A stretch of DNA of 64,000 nucleotides. Source: Actinoplanes auranticolor (lineage in GTDB: Bacteria > Actinomycetota > Actinomycetes > Mycobacteriales > Micromonosporaceae). The position numbers and the translations under genes were made by a program. The stretch spans positions 1-64,000 of the forward strand of contig NZ_BOQL01000045.1 in the NCBI RefSeq assembly GCF_018332655.1. Reading direction: 5' to 3'. Shown here one piece after another: positions 9,793-19,900 of this stretch. The notes beneath the pieces were generated by a model, which had not been told where the DNA came from, searched no databases, and saw only the letters and a program-made list of their open reading frames with translations. Each line of letters begins with the position of its first letter. The first letter of the stretch is position 1.

Positions 9793-12700
9793 TGCGCTTC
9801 GGCGTCCTGGGGCCGCTCTCGGTGACCGACGCCGGGCGGGAGGCGGCGATCACCGCCGGCCGCGACCGTGTGGTGCTGGCCATGCTGCTCCTGCAATGCG
9901 GTCGGATCGTGGCCGTCGAGGATCTGATCGATGCCGTGTGGGAGGACCGGCCGCCGGCCACGGCGCGGGGTCAGCTGCAGACCTGCGTCTCCCGGTTGCG
10001 CCGGACGTTGGGGCCGGACCTCATCCTCACCGACCCGGCCGGCTACGGCATCCGCTGTGCGCCGGACCAGCTCGACGCCACCGACTTCACCCGGATGATC
10101 GCGCAGGCCCGGGCCGTCGCCGCGGGCGGGGACGCGGAAGCTGCCCGCAAGCTGTTCCGGGAGGCGCTGACTCTGTGGCGGGGGCCGGTGCTGGCCGGCC
10201 TGGAGGTCCGGGCGGTGCGCCAGCGCGGTGCGGTGCTGGACGAGCAGCACGGACTGGCTGTCGAGGACCGGATGGATCTGGAGCTGGCCGGCGGCCGCGA
10301 CCCCGATCTGATCGCCGAGCTGACCGGGCTGGTCGAGCAGTTCCCGCTGCGTGAGCGGCTGCGGGCGCAGTTGATGCTCGCTCTGCACCGGGCCGGGCGG
10401 CAGGCCGACGCCCTGGCCGAGTACCGCCGGATCCGCGAGCACTGGCAGCAGGAGCTGGGCATCGAGCCGGGTGCGGCGCTGCAGGACCTGCACCGGCAGA
10501 TCCTGCTCGGCGAGCTGACCGAGCCGCAGTCGCCGGCTCCCGGGCCGGCAGCGGTCGACAGCCTGCCCCGGGCGGTCGGTGACTTCACCGGCCGGGAGCA
10601 GCTGACGGCCCGGTTGCTGGCCACGATGGACGAAGCGGGTGCCCTGCCGGCCGTCCGCGTGATCGACGGGATGGCCGGCAGCGGCAAGACGACGTTCGCC
10701 GTCCACCTCGCCGGGCTGCTGCGCGACCGCTTCCCCGACGCGGGACTCTTCGTCGACCTGCAGGGACACAGCGATCAACGTCCCCTGCTGCCCGAGGCGG
10801 CCCTCGTGACGCTGCTCCGGCAACTCGGTGTGCCGGCCGACCAGATCCCGGATCATCTGGACGAGCGGATCCGGCTCTGGCGCGGTCAGCTGGCCACCCG
10901 GCGGTCCATCGTGGTGCTCGACAACGCCGCCTCGACCGCGCAGGTGCTGCCGCTGCTGCCGGCGTCCGGGGCGACCCCGGTGCTGATCACCAGCCGGCGC
11001 CGGCTGACCGGGCTGGACGGGGTGCACCCCGAGTCGTTGCCGGTGCTCGACGACGCCGAGGCGGTGGCGCTGCTGGAGCGGATCGTCGGCGCGCGGGTCG
11101 CCGCGGAACCGGAGGCCGCCCTCGACGTGATCCGGCGCTGCGGGCGCCTGCCGCTGGCCATCCGGCTCGCCGGTGCCCGGCTGGCCCACCGGCCCCGGTG
11201 GCGGGTCGCCGATCTATTGCGCCGGCTGGGCGACGCGGCGCTGCCCGAGCTGGCCGCCGAGGACCGTACGGTGGCGAGCGCGTTCGCCCTGTCGTACGGG
11301 CAGCTGCCGGAGCGGACCCGGCGGATGTTCCGGCTGCTCGGGGTGCACCCGGGCGAGCGGTTCGAGGTCCTGGCCGCGGCGGCGCTGGCCGACGAGTCCC
11401 TCGACGAGGCTCGTGACCTGCTGGACGACCTGTTGGACGCGCACCTGATCGAGGAGCCCGAGCCGGAGGTCTTCCGGCTGCACGATCTGCTGCGCGAGTA
11501 CGCGGCAGCCCTGGCGGCCGAGCTGTCCGGTGCGGACCGCCGGGACGCGGTGGTCCGGCTGCTCGACTTCCACCTGCACGCGTTCGTCGCGGCGAACGAC
11601 GGACCGCAGCGTGAGGTCACCACGGCCGATCTGCGCCTGGAACCGCCGCGGCGCCCGGATCTGACCGCCGCCCTCACCGATCCCGCCGCCCACCTGGAAC
11701 GCGAACGGCCGAACCTGACCGCGTTCGTCGACGCGGCGCTGGCCGTCGACCAGCCGGAGTGGGTCTGGCGCCTGCCCCGGGCGGCCTGGCGGTATCTCTT
11801 CTCCCGCGGCTATGTGCCGGAGCTGGATGTGCTGCTGCGCCGGGGCATGGAGGCGGCCCGGCAGTTCGCCGACCAGGCGACGGTGGCCGTCTGCGCCAAC
11901 TACTTCGCCTCGTCGGCGCATCGTCTCGGCCGCCGCGACGAATCCCGGGCCCTGCTCGAGCTCGCCATCGAGATCTGCCGCGAGCTGGGCGACGAGGCCG
12001 GGATGGCCCGGTCGATGGGCAACCTCGCGGTCCTCGAGGAGGCCGAGGGCCGCTTCGCCGAGATGGTCGCGTTGCAGGAGGCGTCGCTGCGGATCGACAT
12101 GCGGATCCGGGGCGACCTGATCGGCGTCGCGCTGCGCCGGGCGGGCATCGGTGCGGGCCATGCCCGGCTGGGCCGGTTCGGCCCGGCGTTGCACAACTTC
12201 CGGCTCCGGTTGCTGATCACGGTGGCGATGCGCGACGCCGTCGGCACCGCCTCGTCGCTGCATGCCATCGGCATGACCAAGTGGCGGGTCGGTCTGGCCA
12301 CGGTCGCCACCAGCCGGCGGATGGTCAGCGCCGCGCTGCGGCTCAGCCGCTCGGCCGGCTATGCGGTGGGTGAGGTGGAGGGCCTGGCCGGCCTGGCCCG
12401 GCTGGAGCACGCCGAGGGGCGCACCGGTTCCGCACTCGAGCTGGTCGAGCAGGCGATCGAGATCGCCCAGCGGATCGGCCACCGACGGTACGAGTCGTTG
12501 CACCGTACGCACCGGGGCGAGTTCCTGCTGGCCGTCGGGGACCTGGCCGGCGCCCGGGAGAGCTGTGCCGAGGCGTTGCGGCTGGCGCGGCCGCGGTTCC
12601 CGTACGAGTGCGCGCTCGCGCTCTCCGGCCTCGCCGCCGTCCACCTGGCCGAGGGCGATCCGGGGTCCGCCCGGCGCCTGCTGGAACAGGCGCTGACCAT

Positions 12701-12815
12701 GTTCGCCCGGATGGGTGTGCCCGAGCGGGAGGACGTCGCCCGGCGGCTGGCCGAGCTCGACAGTGGCCCGGATCAACTGCGGACCCCGCCCGGCGGGGGC
12801 AGGATGGAAGGGTGA
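9792..12815 (+). CDS. AfsR/SARP-type regulator with NB-ARC and TPR domains (copy 2)
   Basis: This 1007-residue tandem paralogue of the preceding gene has the same domain order: winged helix (MRFGVLGPLSVTDAG), activation domain, NB-ARC (P-loop GMAGSGKTTF near residue 293, SIVVLDNAAS) and C-terminal TPR region. Long stretches of the DNA-binding and NTPase regions are nearly identical to copy 1, while the TPR part, the likely signal-sensing region, has diverged. This points to duplication followed by sensor divergence. Its start overlaps the stop of copy 1 and its stop overlaps the fumC start (GTGA at 12812-12815), so all three genes are translationally coupled. Confidence 0.9.
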   Translation: MRFGVLGPLSVTDAGREAAITAGRDRVVLAMLLLQCGRIVAVEDLIDAVWEDRPPATARGQLQTCVSRLRRTLGPDLILTDPAGYGIRCAPDQLDATDFTRMIAQARAVAAGGDAEAARKLFREALTLWRGPVLAGLEVRAVRQRGAVLDEQHGLAVEDRMDLELAGGRDPDLIAELTGLVEQFPLRERLRAQLMLALHRAGRQADALAEYRRIREHWQQELGIEPGAALQDLHRQILLGELTEPQSPAPGPAAVDSLPRAVGDFTGREQLTARLLATMDEAGALPAVRVIDGMAGSGKTTFAVHLAGLLRDRFPDAGLFVDLQGHSDQRPLLPEAALVTLLRQLGVPADQIPDHLDERIRLWRGQLATRRSIVVLDNAASTAQVLPLLPASGATPVLITSRRRLTGLDGVHPESLPVLDDAEAVALLERIVGARVAAEPEAALDVIRRCGRLPLAIRLAGARLAHRPRWRVADLLRRLGDAALPELAAEDRTVASAFALSYGQLPERTRRMFRLLGVHPGERFEVLAAAALADESLDEARDLLDDLLDAHLIEEPEPEVFRLHDLLREYAAALAAELSGADRRDAVVRLLDFHLHAFVAANDGPQREVTTADLRLEPPRRPDLTAALTDPAAHLERERPNLTAFVDAALAVDQPEWVWRLPRAAWRYLFSRGYVPELDVLLRRGMEAARQFADQATVAVCANYFASSAHRLGRRDESRALLELAIEICRELGDEAGMARSMGNLAVLEEAEGRFAEMVALQEASLRIDMRIRGDLIGVALRRAGIGAGHARLGRFGPALHNFRLRLLITVAMRDAVGTASSLHAIGMTKWRVGLATVATSRRMVSAALRLSRSAGYAVGEVEGLAGLARLEHAEGRTGSALELVEQAIEIAQRIGHRRYESLHRTHRGEFLLAVGDLAGARESCAEALRLARPRFPYECALALSGLAAVHLAEGDPGSARRLLEQALTMFARMGVPEREDVARRLAELDSGPDQLRTPPGGGRMEG

Positions 12816-14212
12816 CGACGACTGACGAGAGTGGTTACCGGATCGAACGCGACACCATGGGCGAGGTCCGGGTCCCGGCCGACGCCCTCTGGCGGGCGCA
12901 GACCCAGCGGGCGGTGGAGAACTTCCCGATCTCCGGGCGCGGGCTGGAACCCGCGCACATCCGGGCTCTGGCCCAGATCAAGGGCGCGGCCGCCCAGGTC
13001 AACGCCGCGCTCGGAGTGCTGGAGGACGACCTGGCCAAGTCCATCGTGACCGCGGCCGCGCACGTCGCCGACGGCGGCTACGACGACCAGTTCCCGATCG
13101 ACGTGTTCCAGACGGGCTCCGGCACGTCGTCCAACATGAACACCAACGAGGTCATCGCCGAGCTGGCGACCCGCGCGCTGGGCCGGCCGGTGCACCCGAA
13201 CGACCACGTCAACGCCTCGCAGTCGAGCAACGACGTGTTCCCCTCCTCGATCCACCTGGCCGCCACCGAGGCGATCACCAGCAACCTGATCCCGGCCCTG
13301 GACCACCTCGTGGTGGCGCTGAGCGGCAAGGCCCGCGACTGGTCGGAGGTGGTCAAGGCCGGCCGCACGCACCTCATGGACGCGACGCCGGTCACCCTGG
13401 GCCAGGAGTTCTCCGGGTACGCGGCGCAGATCCAGAACGGCATCGACCGGCTCACCGACACCCTGCCCCGGCTCGCCGAACTGCCGCTGGGTGGCACCGC
13501 GGTCGGCACCGGCGTGAACACCCCGCCCGGTTTCGCCCCCGCGGTGATCTCGCTGCTCAAGGAGATGACCGGGCTGCCGCTGAGCGAGGCGCGCAACCAC
13601 TTCGAGGCCCAGGGCGCGCGCGACGCGCTGGTCGAGGCGTCCGGGCAGCTGCGGGTGGTCGCGGTCAGCCTCTACAAGATCGTGAACGACATCCGCTGGA
13701 TGGGCTCGGGACCGCGGGCCGGCCTGCGCGAGCTGCGCCTGCCCGACCTGCAGCCGGGCTCGTCGATCATGCCGGGCAAGGTGAACCCGGTGGTGCCCGA
13801 GTCGGTCCGCCAGGTCGCCGCCCAGGTGATCGGCAACGACGCGGCGGTCGCCTTCGCCGGGACCCAGGGCGACTTCGAGCTCAACGTGATGCTGCCGGTG
13901 ATGGCCCGCAACCTGCTCGAGTCCATCAAGCTGCTGGCCGCGGCCGCCCGGATGCTCGCCGACCGCTGCGTCGACGGCCTCGAGGTGAACGAGGACGTGG
14001 TCCGCTCGTACGCCGAGGGCTCGCCCTCGATCGTCACGCCGCTCAACCGCTTCCTCGGCTACGACGAGGCCGCGGCGATCGCCAAGCAGGCTCTCAAGGA
14101 GGACAAGACGATCCGCGCCGTCGTCATCGAGCGCGGGCACGTGGCCAACGGCACGCTGACCGAGGAGCAGCTCGACAAGGCCCTCGACGTGCTCCGGATG
14201 ACCCGCCCCTGA
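12812..14212 (+). CDS. fumC: Class II fumarate hydratase
   Basis: This 466-residue, cofactor-free fumarase interconverts fumarate and malate in the TCA cycle. Family motifs are intact: GSGTSSNMNTNEV, AGRTHLMDATPV, and the signature GSSIMPGKVNP near the C-terminal third. The length is normal. The GTG at 12812 overlaps the stop of the upstream SARP gene by four bases and has GGAAGG just upstream, so it is read as the third gene of the SARP operon. That is odd company for a housekeeping enzyme. A class I fumarase sits at 4246-5913, upstream of the SARP pair. A strong hairpin terminator follows. Confidence 0.97.
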   Translation: MTTTDESGYRIERDTMGEVRVPADALWRAQTQRAVENFPISGRGLEPAHIRALAQIKGAAAQVNAALGVLEDDLAKSIVTAAAHVADGGYDDQFPIDVFQTGSGTSSNMNTNEVIAELATRALGRPVHPNDHVNASQSSNDVFPSSIHLAATEAITSNLIPALDHLVVALSGKARDWSEVVKAGRTHLMDATPVTLGQEFSGYAAQIQNGIDRLTDTLPRLAELPLGGTAVGTGVNTPPGFAPAVISLLKEMTGLPLSEARNHFEAQGARDALVEASGQLRVVAVSLYKIVNDIRWMGSGPRAGLRELRLPDLQPGSSIMPGKVNPVVPESVRQVAAQVIGNDAAVAFAGTQGDFELNVMLPVMARNLLESIKLLAAAARMLADRCVDGLEVNEDVVRSYAEGSPSIVTPLNRFLGYDEAAAIAKQALKEDKTIRAVVIERGHVANGTLTEEQLDKALDVLRMTRP

Positions 14213-14217
14213 GGGGC

Positions 14218-14238
14218 TGTGGACGAACCTGTGGATAA
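14218..14238 (+). other. Two DnaA-box-like nonamers
   Basis: TGTGGACGA (14218-14226) and TGTGGATAA (14230-14238) lie in the same orientation, 12 bases apart, directly after the fumC stop. The second is the exact complement of the TTATCCACA DnaA box. No other origin features are nearby, so this may be chance or a DnaA titration or regulatory site. Confidence 0.3.
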
Positions 14239-14270
14239 CCTCCCGCCCGGCGTCACTCGGGCGGGAGGTT
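14237..14270 (+). terminator. Hairpin terminator after fumC
   Basis: A perfect 13-base stem (14237-14249 with 14258-14270) encloses an 8-base loop. No T-run follows, as is usual in high-GC actinomycetes. It separates the SARP-fumC operon from cysS. Confidence 0.8.
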
Positions 14271-14301
14271 ACTTCGTGGCGGAGGTCGGTACCCTTGTAC
14301 G

Positions 14302-15717
14302 GTGACGCTCCGCCTGCATGACACCGCGACCCGATCCGTCCGGGACTTCGTCCCGATGACGCCCGGTCAGGTCGGTATCTACCTGTGCGGCCTCACCGTC
14401 CAGTCGGTGCCGCACATCGGTCACCTGCGGTCCGCGGTCAACTACGACGTGTTGCGGCGCTGGCTGCTGCACATCGGCCTCGACGTGACCTTCGTCCGCA
14501 ACATCACCGACGTGGACGACAAGATCCTGGTCAAGTCGCAGGAGACGGGCCGCCCCTTCTGGGCGATCGCGTACGCGAACAAGCTCGCCCTCGACGCCGA
14601 CTACCGCTCCCTCAACGTGCTGCCGCCGACCTACGAGCCGCTGGCCACCGGCCACATCACCGAGATGCACGAGCTGATCGCCGAGCTGATCGAGCGCGGG
14701 CACGCGTACGTCTCGGCCGAGGGCACCGGCGACGTGTATTTCGACGTGACCAGCTACCGCGAGTACGGCTCGCTGTCCGGGCAGCGGCCCGAGGACATGC
14801 TCTCCGCCGGCGGGGTGCCCGAACGCGGCAAGCGCCACCTCGCCGACTTCGCCCTGTGGAAGGGCGTGAAGACCGATGAGCCGGACGACGCGTCCTGGGT
14901 CTCGCCGTGGGGCCGGGGCCGGCCCGGCTGGCACATCGAGTGCTCCGCGATGGCCCGGCGCTACCTCGGCGCCGAGTTCGACATCCACGGCGGCGGCCTC
15001 GACCTGACCTTCCCGCACCACGAGAACGAGATCGCCCAGTCCTGCTCGGCCGGGCTGCCGTTCGCCCGCTACTGGGTGCACCACGCGCTGCTCAACCTCG
15101 GCGAGGCCAAGATGAGCAAGTCGCTGGGCAACGTGATCGACGTGCAGGCGGTGGTGGCGATGGGCATCCGCCCGGTCGAGCTGCGCTACTACCTGGGCGT
15201 GCCGCACTACCGCTCGCGCATCGACTACTCGGACGAGGCGCTGCGGGAGGCCGCCACGGCGTACCGCCGGATCGAGGGTTTCGTGCACCGGGCGGTCGAG
15301 GTCGTCGGGTCCGGCCGGCCCAAGGACGTGCCGCCGGCCTTCGCCGCGGCGATGAACGACGACCTCAACACCTCGGCCGCGCTGGCCGTCGTGCACGACA
15401 CGATCCGTGAGGGCAACACCGCGCTGGCCGCGAGCGACGAGACCGGCGTACGCGCCGCGCTGACCGAGGTCCGGGCGATGCTCGGCGTGCTCGGGCTCGA
15501 CCCGCTCGACGACGCCTGGCGCAGCGGCGACGACGGCAGCGACCTCAAGCCGATCATCGACTCGCTGGTGGCCCTGGCGCTGGAGCAGCGCGCGCAGGCG
15601 CGCGCACGCAAGGACTGGGCGGCGGCCGACTCGGTCCGCGACCAGCTGAAGAATGCGGGAGTTCAGGTGGAGGACACTCCGGCCGGGCCGCGCTGGACGG
15701 TAGGAGAGCAGCACTGA
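14302..15717 (+). CDS. cysS: Cysteinyl-tRNA synthetase
   Basis: This 471-residue class I aminoacyl-tRNA synthetase charges tRNA-Cys in the cytoplasm. The HIGH signature appears as PHIGHLRS and the KMSKS loop as AKMSKSLGN. Zinc and cysteine-recognition residues are seen in YLCGLTVQ, WHIECSAMA and GGGLDLTFPHHENEIAQ. The GTG start has no Shine-Dalgarno, but TACCCT (14290-14295) lies 6 bases upstream, the leaderless pattern seen elsewhere in this window. Its stop overlaps the start of the methyltransferase gene (TGATG). The cysS-rlmB order is common in actinobacteria, which supports CysS over the paralogous mycothiol ligase MshC. Confidence 0.97.
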   Translation: MTLRLHDTATRSVRDFVPMTPGQVGIYLCGLTVQSVPHIGHLRSAVNYDVLRRWLLHIGLDVTFVRNITDVDDKILVKSQETGRPFWAIAYANKLALDADYRSLNVLPPTYEPLATGHITEMHELIAELIERGHAYVSAEGTGDVYFDVTSYREYGSLSGQRPEDMLSAGGVPERGKRHLADFALWKGVKTDEPDDASWVSPWGRGRPGWHIECSAMARRYLGAEFDIHGGGLDLTFPHHENEIAQSCSAGLPFARYWVHHALLNLGEAKMSKSLGNVIDVQAVVAMGIRPVELRYYLGVPHYRSRIDYSDEALREAATAYRRIEGFVHRAVEVVGSGRPKDVPPAFAAAMNDDLNTSAALAVVHDTIREGNTALAASDETGVRAALTEVRAMLGVLGLDPLDDAWRSGDDGSDLKPIIDSLVALALEQRAQARARKDWAAADSVRDQLKNAGVQVEDTPAGPRWTVGEQH

Positions 15718-16844
15718 TGCCGGGTAATTCGTTCAATGTGAGCAAGCGCGTGTCGGCCAAGAAGGGCGCCACCGCCGGTTCCGGAGGCAAGAACAGGTCG
15801 AGCTCGGGACTCAAGGGCCGGGGCAAGACCCTGCCCGCCGACGAGCGGCCCTGGCACAAGGGCTACTCCGGCACCGAGAAGCTGCCCGACAAGACGGCGC
15901 GTAAGCAGGAGAAGGAACGGCGCGCCGCCGCCGCCGAGGGCCGCGCGCCCAAGGTCGGCGTCCCGGGCACCAAGGACACCACCTGGGGTCGCGGTGGCGG
16001 CCGGGGCACCTCCGGCCGGCCGGCCCAGCAGCGGGGCAACCGCGCGCAGGGCCGCACCGGTCCCCGGGTCGCCCCCGGACGCAAGTCCAACCCGACCCGG
16101 GAAGGTCCCGAGCTGCTGCTCGGCCGCAACCCGGTGAACGAGGCGCTGCGGGCGTCCATCCCGGCGACGGCCCTCTACGTGGCGCAGGGCATCGACCTCG
16201 ATGACCGGGTCGTCGAGATCGTCCGGACGGCCGGCGACCGGGGCATCCCGATCCTGGAGATCAGCCGGCTGGAGCTCGACCGGATGACCGGCGGCGTGCT
16301 GCACCAGGGCATCGGGCTGCAGGTGCCCCCGTTCGCGTACGAGAACTTCGACGACCTCGTGGCCGCGGCGATGGAGCAGACCGCGCCGCTGCTGGTGGCC
16401 CTGGACGGGGTGACCGACCCGCGCAACCTGGGCGCGGTGATCCGCTCGGTGGCCGCGTTCGGCGCGCACGGCGTCTTCATGACCGAGCGCCGGGCGGCCG
16501 GCATCACGGCGACCGCGTGGCGCACCAGCGCCGGCGCGGCCGCGCGGGTGCCGGTGGCCCAGGTGGTCAACCTGACCCGCTCGATCAAGGCGGCCCAGCA
16601 GGCCGGATTCACCGCGATCGGGCTGGACGCGGACGGCGAGACCGACCTGTACCAGCTCGAGGCCGCCGTCGGGCCGCTGCTGGTGGTCGTCGGCTCCGAG
16701 GGCCGCGGCCTGTCCCGGCTGGTCGGCGAGACCTGCGACCTGCGGGTCAGCATCCCGATGATGTCCGAGGTGGAGTCGCTGAACGCCAGCGTCGCCGCCG
16801 CGGTCACCCTCGCGGAGGTGTCCCGCCGCCGCATCTACGGGTAG
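15717..16844 (+). CDS. rlmB: 23S rRNA (guanosine-2'-O-)-methyltransferase, RlmB/TrmH family
   Basis: This SpoU-family enzyme methylates a ribose 2'-OH, in RlmB at a guanosine of 23S rRNA. The 375 residues comprise a basic, Gly/Arg/Lys-rich N-terminal extension (about 1-125), a substrate-binding domain beginning LLLGRNPVNEALRA, and a C-terminal knotted SPOUT domain. The SPOUT motifs are VALDGVTDPRNLGAVIRS, VVGSEGRGLSRLV and SIPMMSEVESLNAS. The extension is typical of actinobacterial members. It is coupled to cysS through TGATG and has GGAG upstream of the ATG. The exact target nucleotide cannot be told from sequence. Confidence 0.92.
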   Translation: MPGNSFNVSKRVSAKKGATAGSGGKNRSSSGLKGRGKTLPADERPWHKGYSGTEKLPDKTARKQEKERRAAAAEGRAPKVGVPGTKDTTWGRGGGRGTSGRPAQQRGNRAQGRTGPRVAPGRKSNPTREGPELLLGRNPVNEALRASIPATALYVAQGIDLDDRVVEIVRTAGDRGIPILEISRLELDRMTGGVLHQGIGLQVPPFAYENFDDLVAAAMEQTAPLLVALDGVTDPRNLGAVIRSVAAFGAHGVFMTERRAAGITATAWRTSAGAAARVPVAQVVNLTRSIKAAQQAGFTAIGLDADGETDLYQLEAAVGPLLVVVGSEGRGLSRLVGETCDLRVSIPMMSEVESLNASVAAAVTLAEVSRRRIYG

Positions 16845-16900
16845 TCGCCGCCTGCCTGTAACGTGACGGGCCGAATGGACCGTGGCCCGGAGGAGCAGGC

Positions 16901-19900
16901 ATGACCGACGGCTTGGCGGGCGGCGGCTGGTTGCTGGGCGTTGACCTCGGCACTTCGCACACGGTGGCAATGCTGCGCCGGCCGGACGGGCGTACCCGGC
17001 CGTTGCTCTTCGACGGCCAGCCCCTGCTGCCGTCCGCGGTCTATCTGGACACGACCGGCCGGCTGCACGTCGGCCGGGACGCGGTCCGGCTCGGTCAGGC
17101 CGAGCCGGGCCGGCTGGAGCCGAACCCGAAACGGCACGTCGACGCCGAGACCGTGCTGCTCGGCGCGACCGAGGTCCCGACGGTCGACCTGCTCGCGGCG
17201 CTGCTCGGCGCGGTGGCCCGGGAGGCCGTCGCGACCGCCGGCTTCCTGCCGCCGGCCGTGCTGACCTATCCGGCGGCCTGGGGTGCCCGGCGCCGCGAGG
17301 TCCTGACGACCGCGCTGGCCCGAGCCGGCTGGCCCCCGGCCACGCAATTGCTGCCCGAACCGGTCGCGGCGGCCCGCTACTTCGCGGACGTGCTGCACCG
17401 CCCGGTGCCGGTCGGGTCGGCGCTGGCGGTCTTCGACTTCGGCGGCGGCACGCTGGACATCGCGGTGGTCCGCAACGAGGGCGTCACCCCGGACGGGCTG
17501 CCCCGGTTCGCGGTGGCCGCGTCGGGTGGTATCGACGACCTGGGCGGGCTCGACCTGGACGCGGCGCTGGTCGAGCACCTCGGCGCCGAAATGCGCAGGA
17601 ACGAGCCGGCCGCGTGGACAGCGCTGACCGAGCCGGTGACGCTGGCCCAGTGGCGGGCGCGGCGGCAGTTCTGGGAGGACGTCCGCGGGGCCAAGGAGAT
17701 GCTTTCGCGTACGGCGCTCGCACCGGTCCCGGTGCCGGGGGTGGAGCACGCAGCCCACCTGACCCGGGACGAGTTCGAGGCCGCGGTGGGGCCGTTGCTG
17801 CACCGCGGGGTGGCCGAGGCGGGCAGCGTGATCCGGGCGGCGGGGGTGCCGCCGACCGAGCTGGCCGGGTTGTTCCTGGTCGGCGGGTCTTCGCGGGTGC
17901 CGCTGGTGGCCCGGTTGTTGCACGGGGAGCTGGGTATCGCGCCGACGGTGCTGGAGCAGCCCGAGCTGCCGGTGGCGGAGGGCGCGATCATCGTGGTGGC
18001 CTCGGCGACCGGCGACGCGGCGGCCCCCGCGCGGGACGACGCAACGGTCCAAGGCGACCCGGTGGGTGCGGCGGCGCCGGGCGGCGTGGCGGGTTCGGCC
18101 GTTTCGGCCGGGTCGGTGGGTGCCGGAGCGCCGGACGACGCCGCTACGCCGGCGGCGCCGATCCGTGCGGCGGCGGTGCCGCCGATCACAGACACCATGA
18201 CCCATCCCGCTCCGACTGCCGACGGGGATGCACCGAGGCTGCTCGGCACGGAAGCCATGGAACTCACATCCGCCGGGGCGATCTCCACGGAGGCGGATGC
18301 TGCCGAGGCCACGCCGTCACAGCACCCAGCGCCGTCTGCCGCGCCGCCACAGCACCCAGCGCCGTCTGCCGCGCCGCCACAGCACCCAGCGCCGTCTGCC
18401 GCGCCGCCGCAGCACCCAGCGCCGTCTGCCGCGCCGCCGCAGAATCCGCAGCCGGGCGCAGCCGTCGCGCCGCCACCCTCGAAGCCGCCCACCTCGGCGG
18501 CTGCCGGCGGGGTGCCGGGCGCGGAGCCGCAGTACGCCGAGCCCGTTGATCCCTGGGCGACCGGTGAGGCTGCTGCCTTCGGCAACGTCGGCGGCGGGCC
18601 CGTGCTGCATCCGGTTTCCGGTGCCCCGGTCTCGGGTGCTGCGCCATCGCCGGGTGCCGAGTCGTGGCTGGCGTCCACGCATCCCGAGCCGGGGGAGCGA
18701 GCCGGGCTGCCCGCGTACAAGCGGAAGTTCGTCTGGATCGTCGCGGCCGTGACGGCCGTTGTGCTCGGGGCCGCCGCGGCCCTGGTTGTGCTGCTCTGGC
18801 CGGGGTATCCGGCGCTGAACTACGAGCCGCTCGCCGATCTGCGCCGGATCAAGCCCGCCGTTCCGGTCACCTCTTCCTTCAGTGCCGCCGCGCTGCGCGA
18901 CGGCCGGGCCTATTTCGCCAGCGTCGACGACACCGACACGCTCGGGGTCGTGGCCGCGGCCGCCGATACCGGCAAGGTGGCCTGGACCAGTACGGCGGCC
19001 GGGATCGCGGGCCGCTGGGAGTTCTTCTTCACGGTTCCGGACGCGGTTGTCGCCATCACCGCCGCCGACTCGCTCACCAGCCAACGGCGGATCGTGCTGC
19101 TCGGCGCGGGCGACGGCAAGAAGCTGTGGGACCGCTCCATCGACGCGTACGACGACGTGTTGTTCGCCGGCGACCGGGCTGTGCTGATCGATCGGCGGGA
19201 GGGCCGGCTGGTCGGTCTCGATGTGCGCACCGGCCGGGGCCTCTGGGAGAAGCGGAACCCCAAGAGCGAGTACGGGCAGACCGCCACCCAGGTCGTCCCC
19301 GTCACGACCGAGGATGACTTCGCCGGTCCGGCCACGAGTGACGGTGTCGCGTTCGCCGAGCCGTTCGACGACGACAAGCGGATCGTGCAGATCGGCGCCG
19401 ACGACTCGGCCCAGGTCAGAGACGCCGACAGCGGTGATGTGGTGGCCGGGCCGCGACAGAGCGTGGCGCAGACCGACGACAAGATCATCGCGCACGACGG
19501 CCGGCTGGTCGTGGCCGAGTCCACCAACGCGCACCGGCTCTTCGCCTACGACCTGAAGAAGCTGGAGCCGAAGGTGCTCTACACCCCGCCCAGCACCAAC
19601 TCCCGGCTAGAGCACCTGACCCCGTGCGGCCCGGACCGGATCTGCCTCATCGAGACCACCAGCTCGGACGCCAATACCGCGCAGGTGGTGGCCATCGACG
19701 CGGCCGAGGGCGGCGTCGTGTGGCGGCGGGCCGTGGCGGACGCCGACGACCTGGTCGCGGTGGGAGAAGCGGTGCTCGTCCCGCAGAGCACGTCGCCGGC
19801 GCAGGTCAGCCTGGTGACCGCCGACGGCGAGATCGCCTGGACCCGGGCCGGGGTCGCGGCCCGGCTGGACGCCGGCAACGTCCTGCAGTTCTCCAAGGCC

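Noticed and set aside
6832..12815. SARP pair as cluster-situated regulators of an antibiotic gene cluster
   Set aside because: No polyketide, peptide synthetase or other biosynthetic genes occur anywhere in the window; flanking genes are central metabolism and translation.
14302..15717. Mycothiol ligase MshC instead of CysS
   Set aside because: MshC is a close paralogue, but the length, the KMSKSLGN motif, the full anticodon-binding region and the adjacent rlmB favour CysS.
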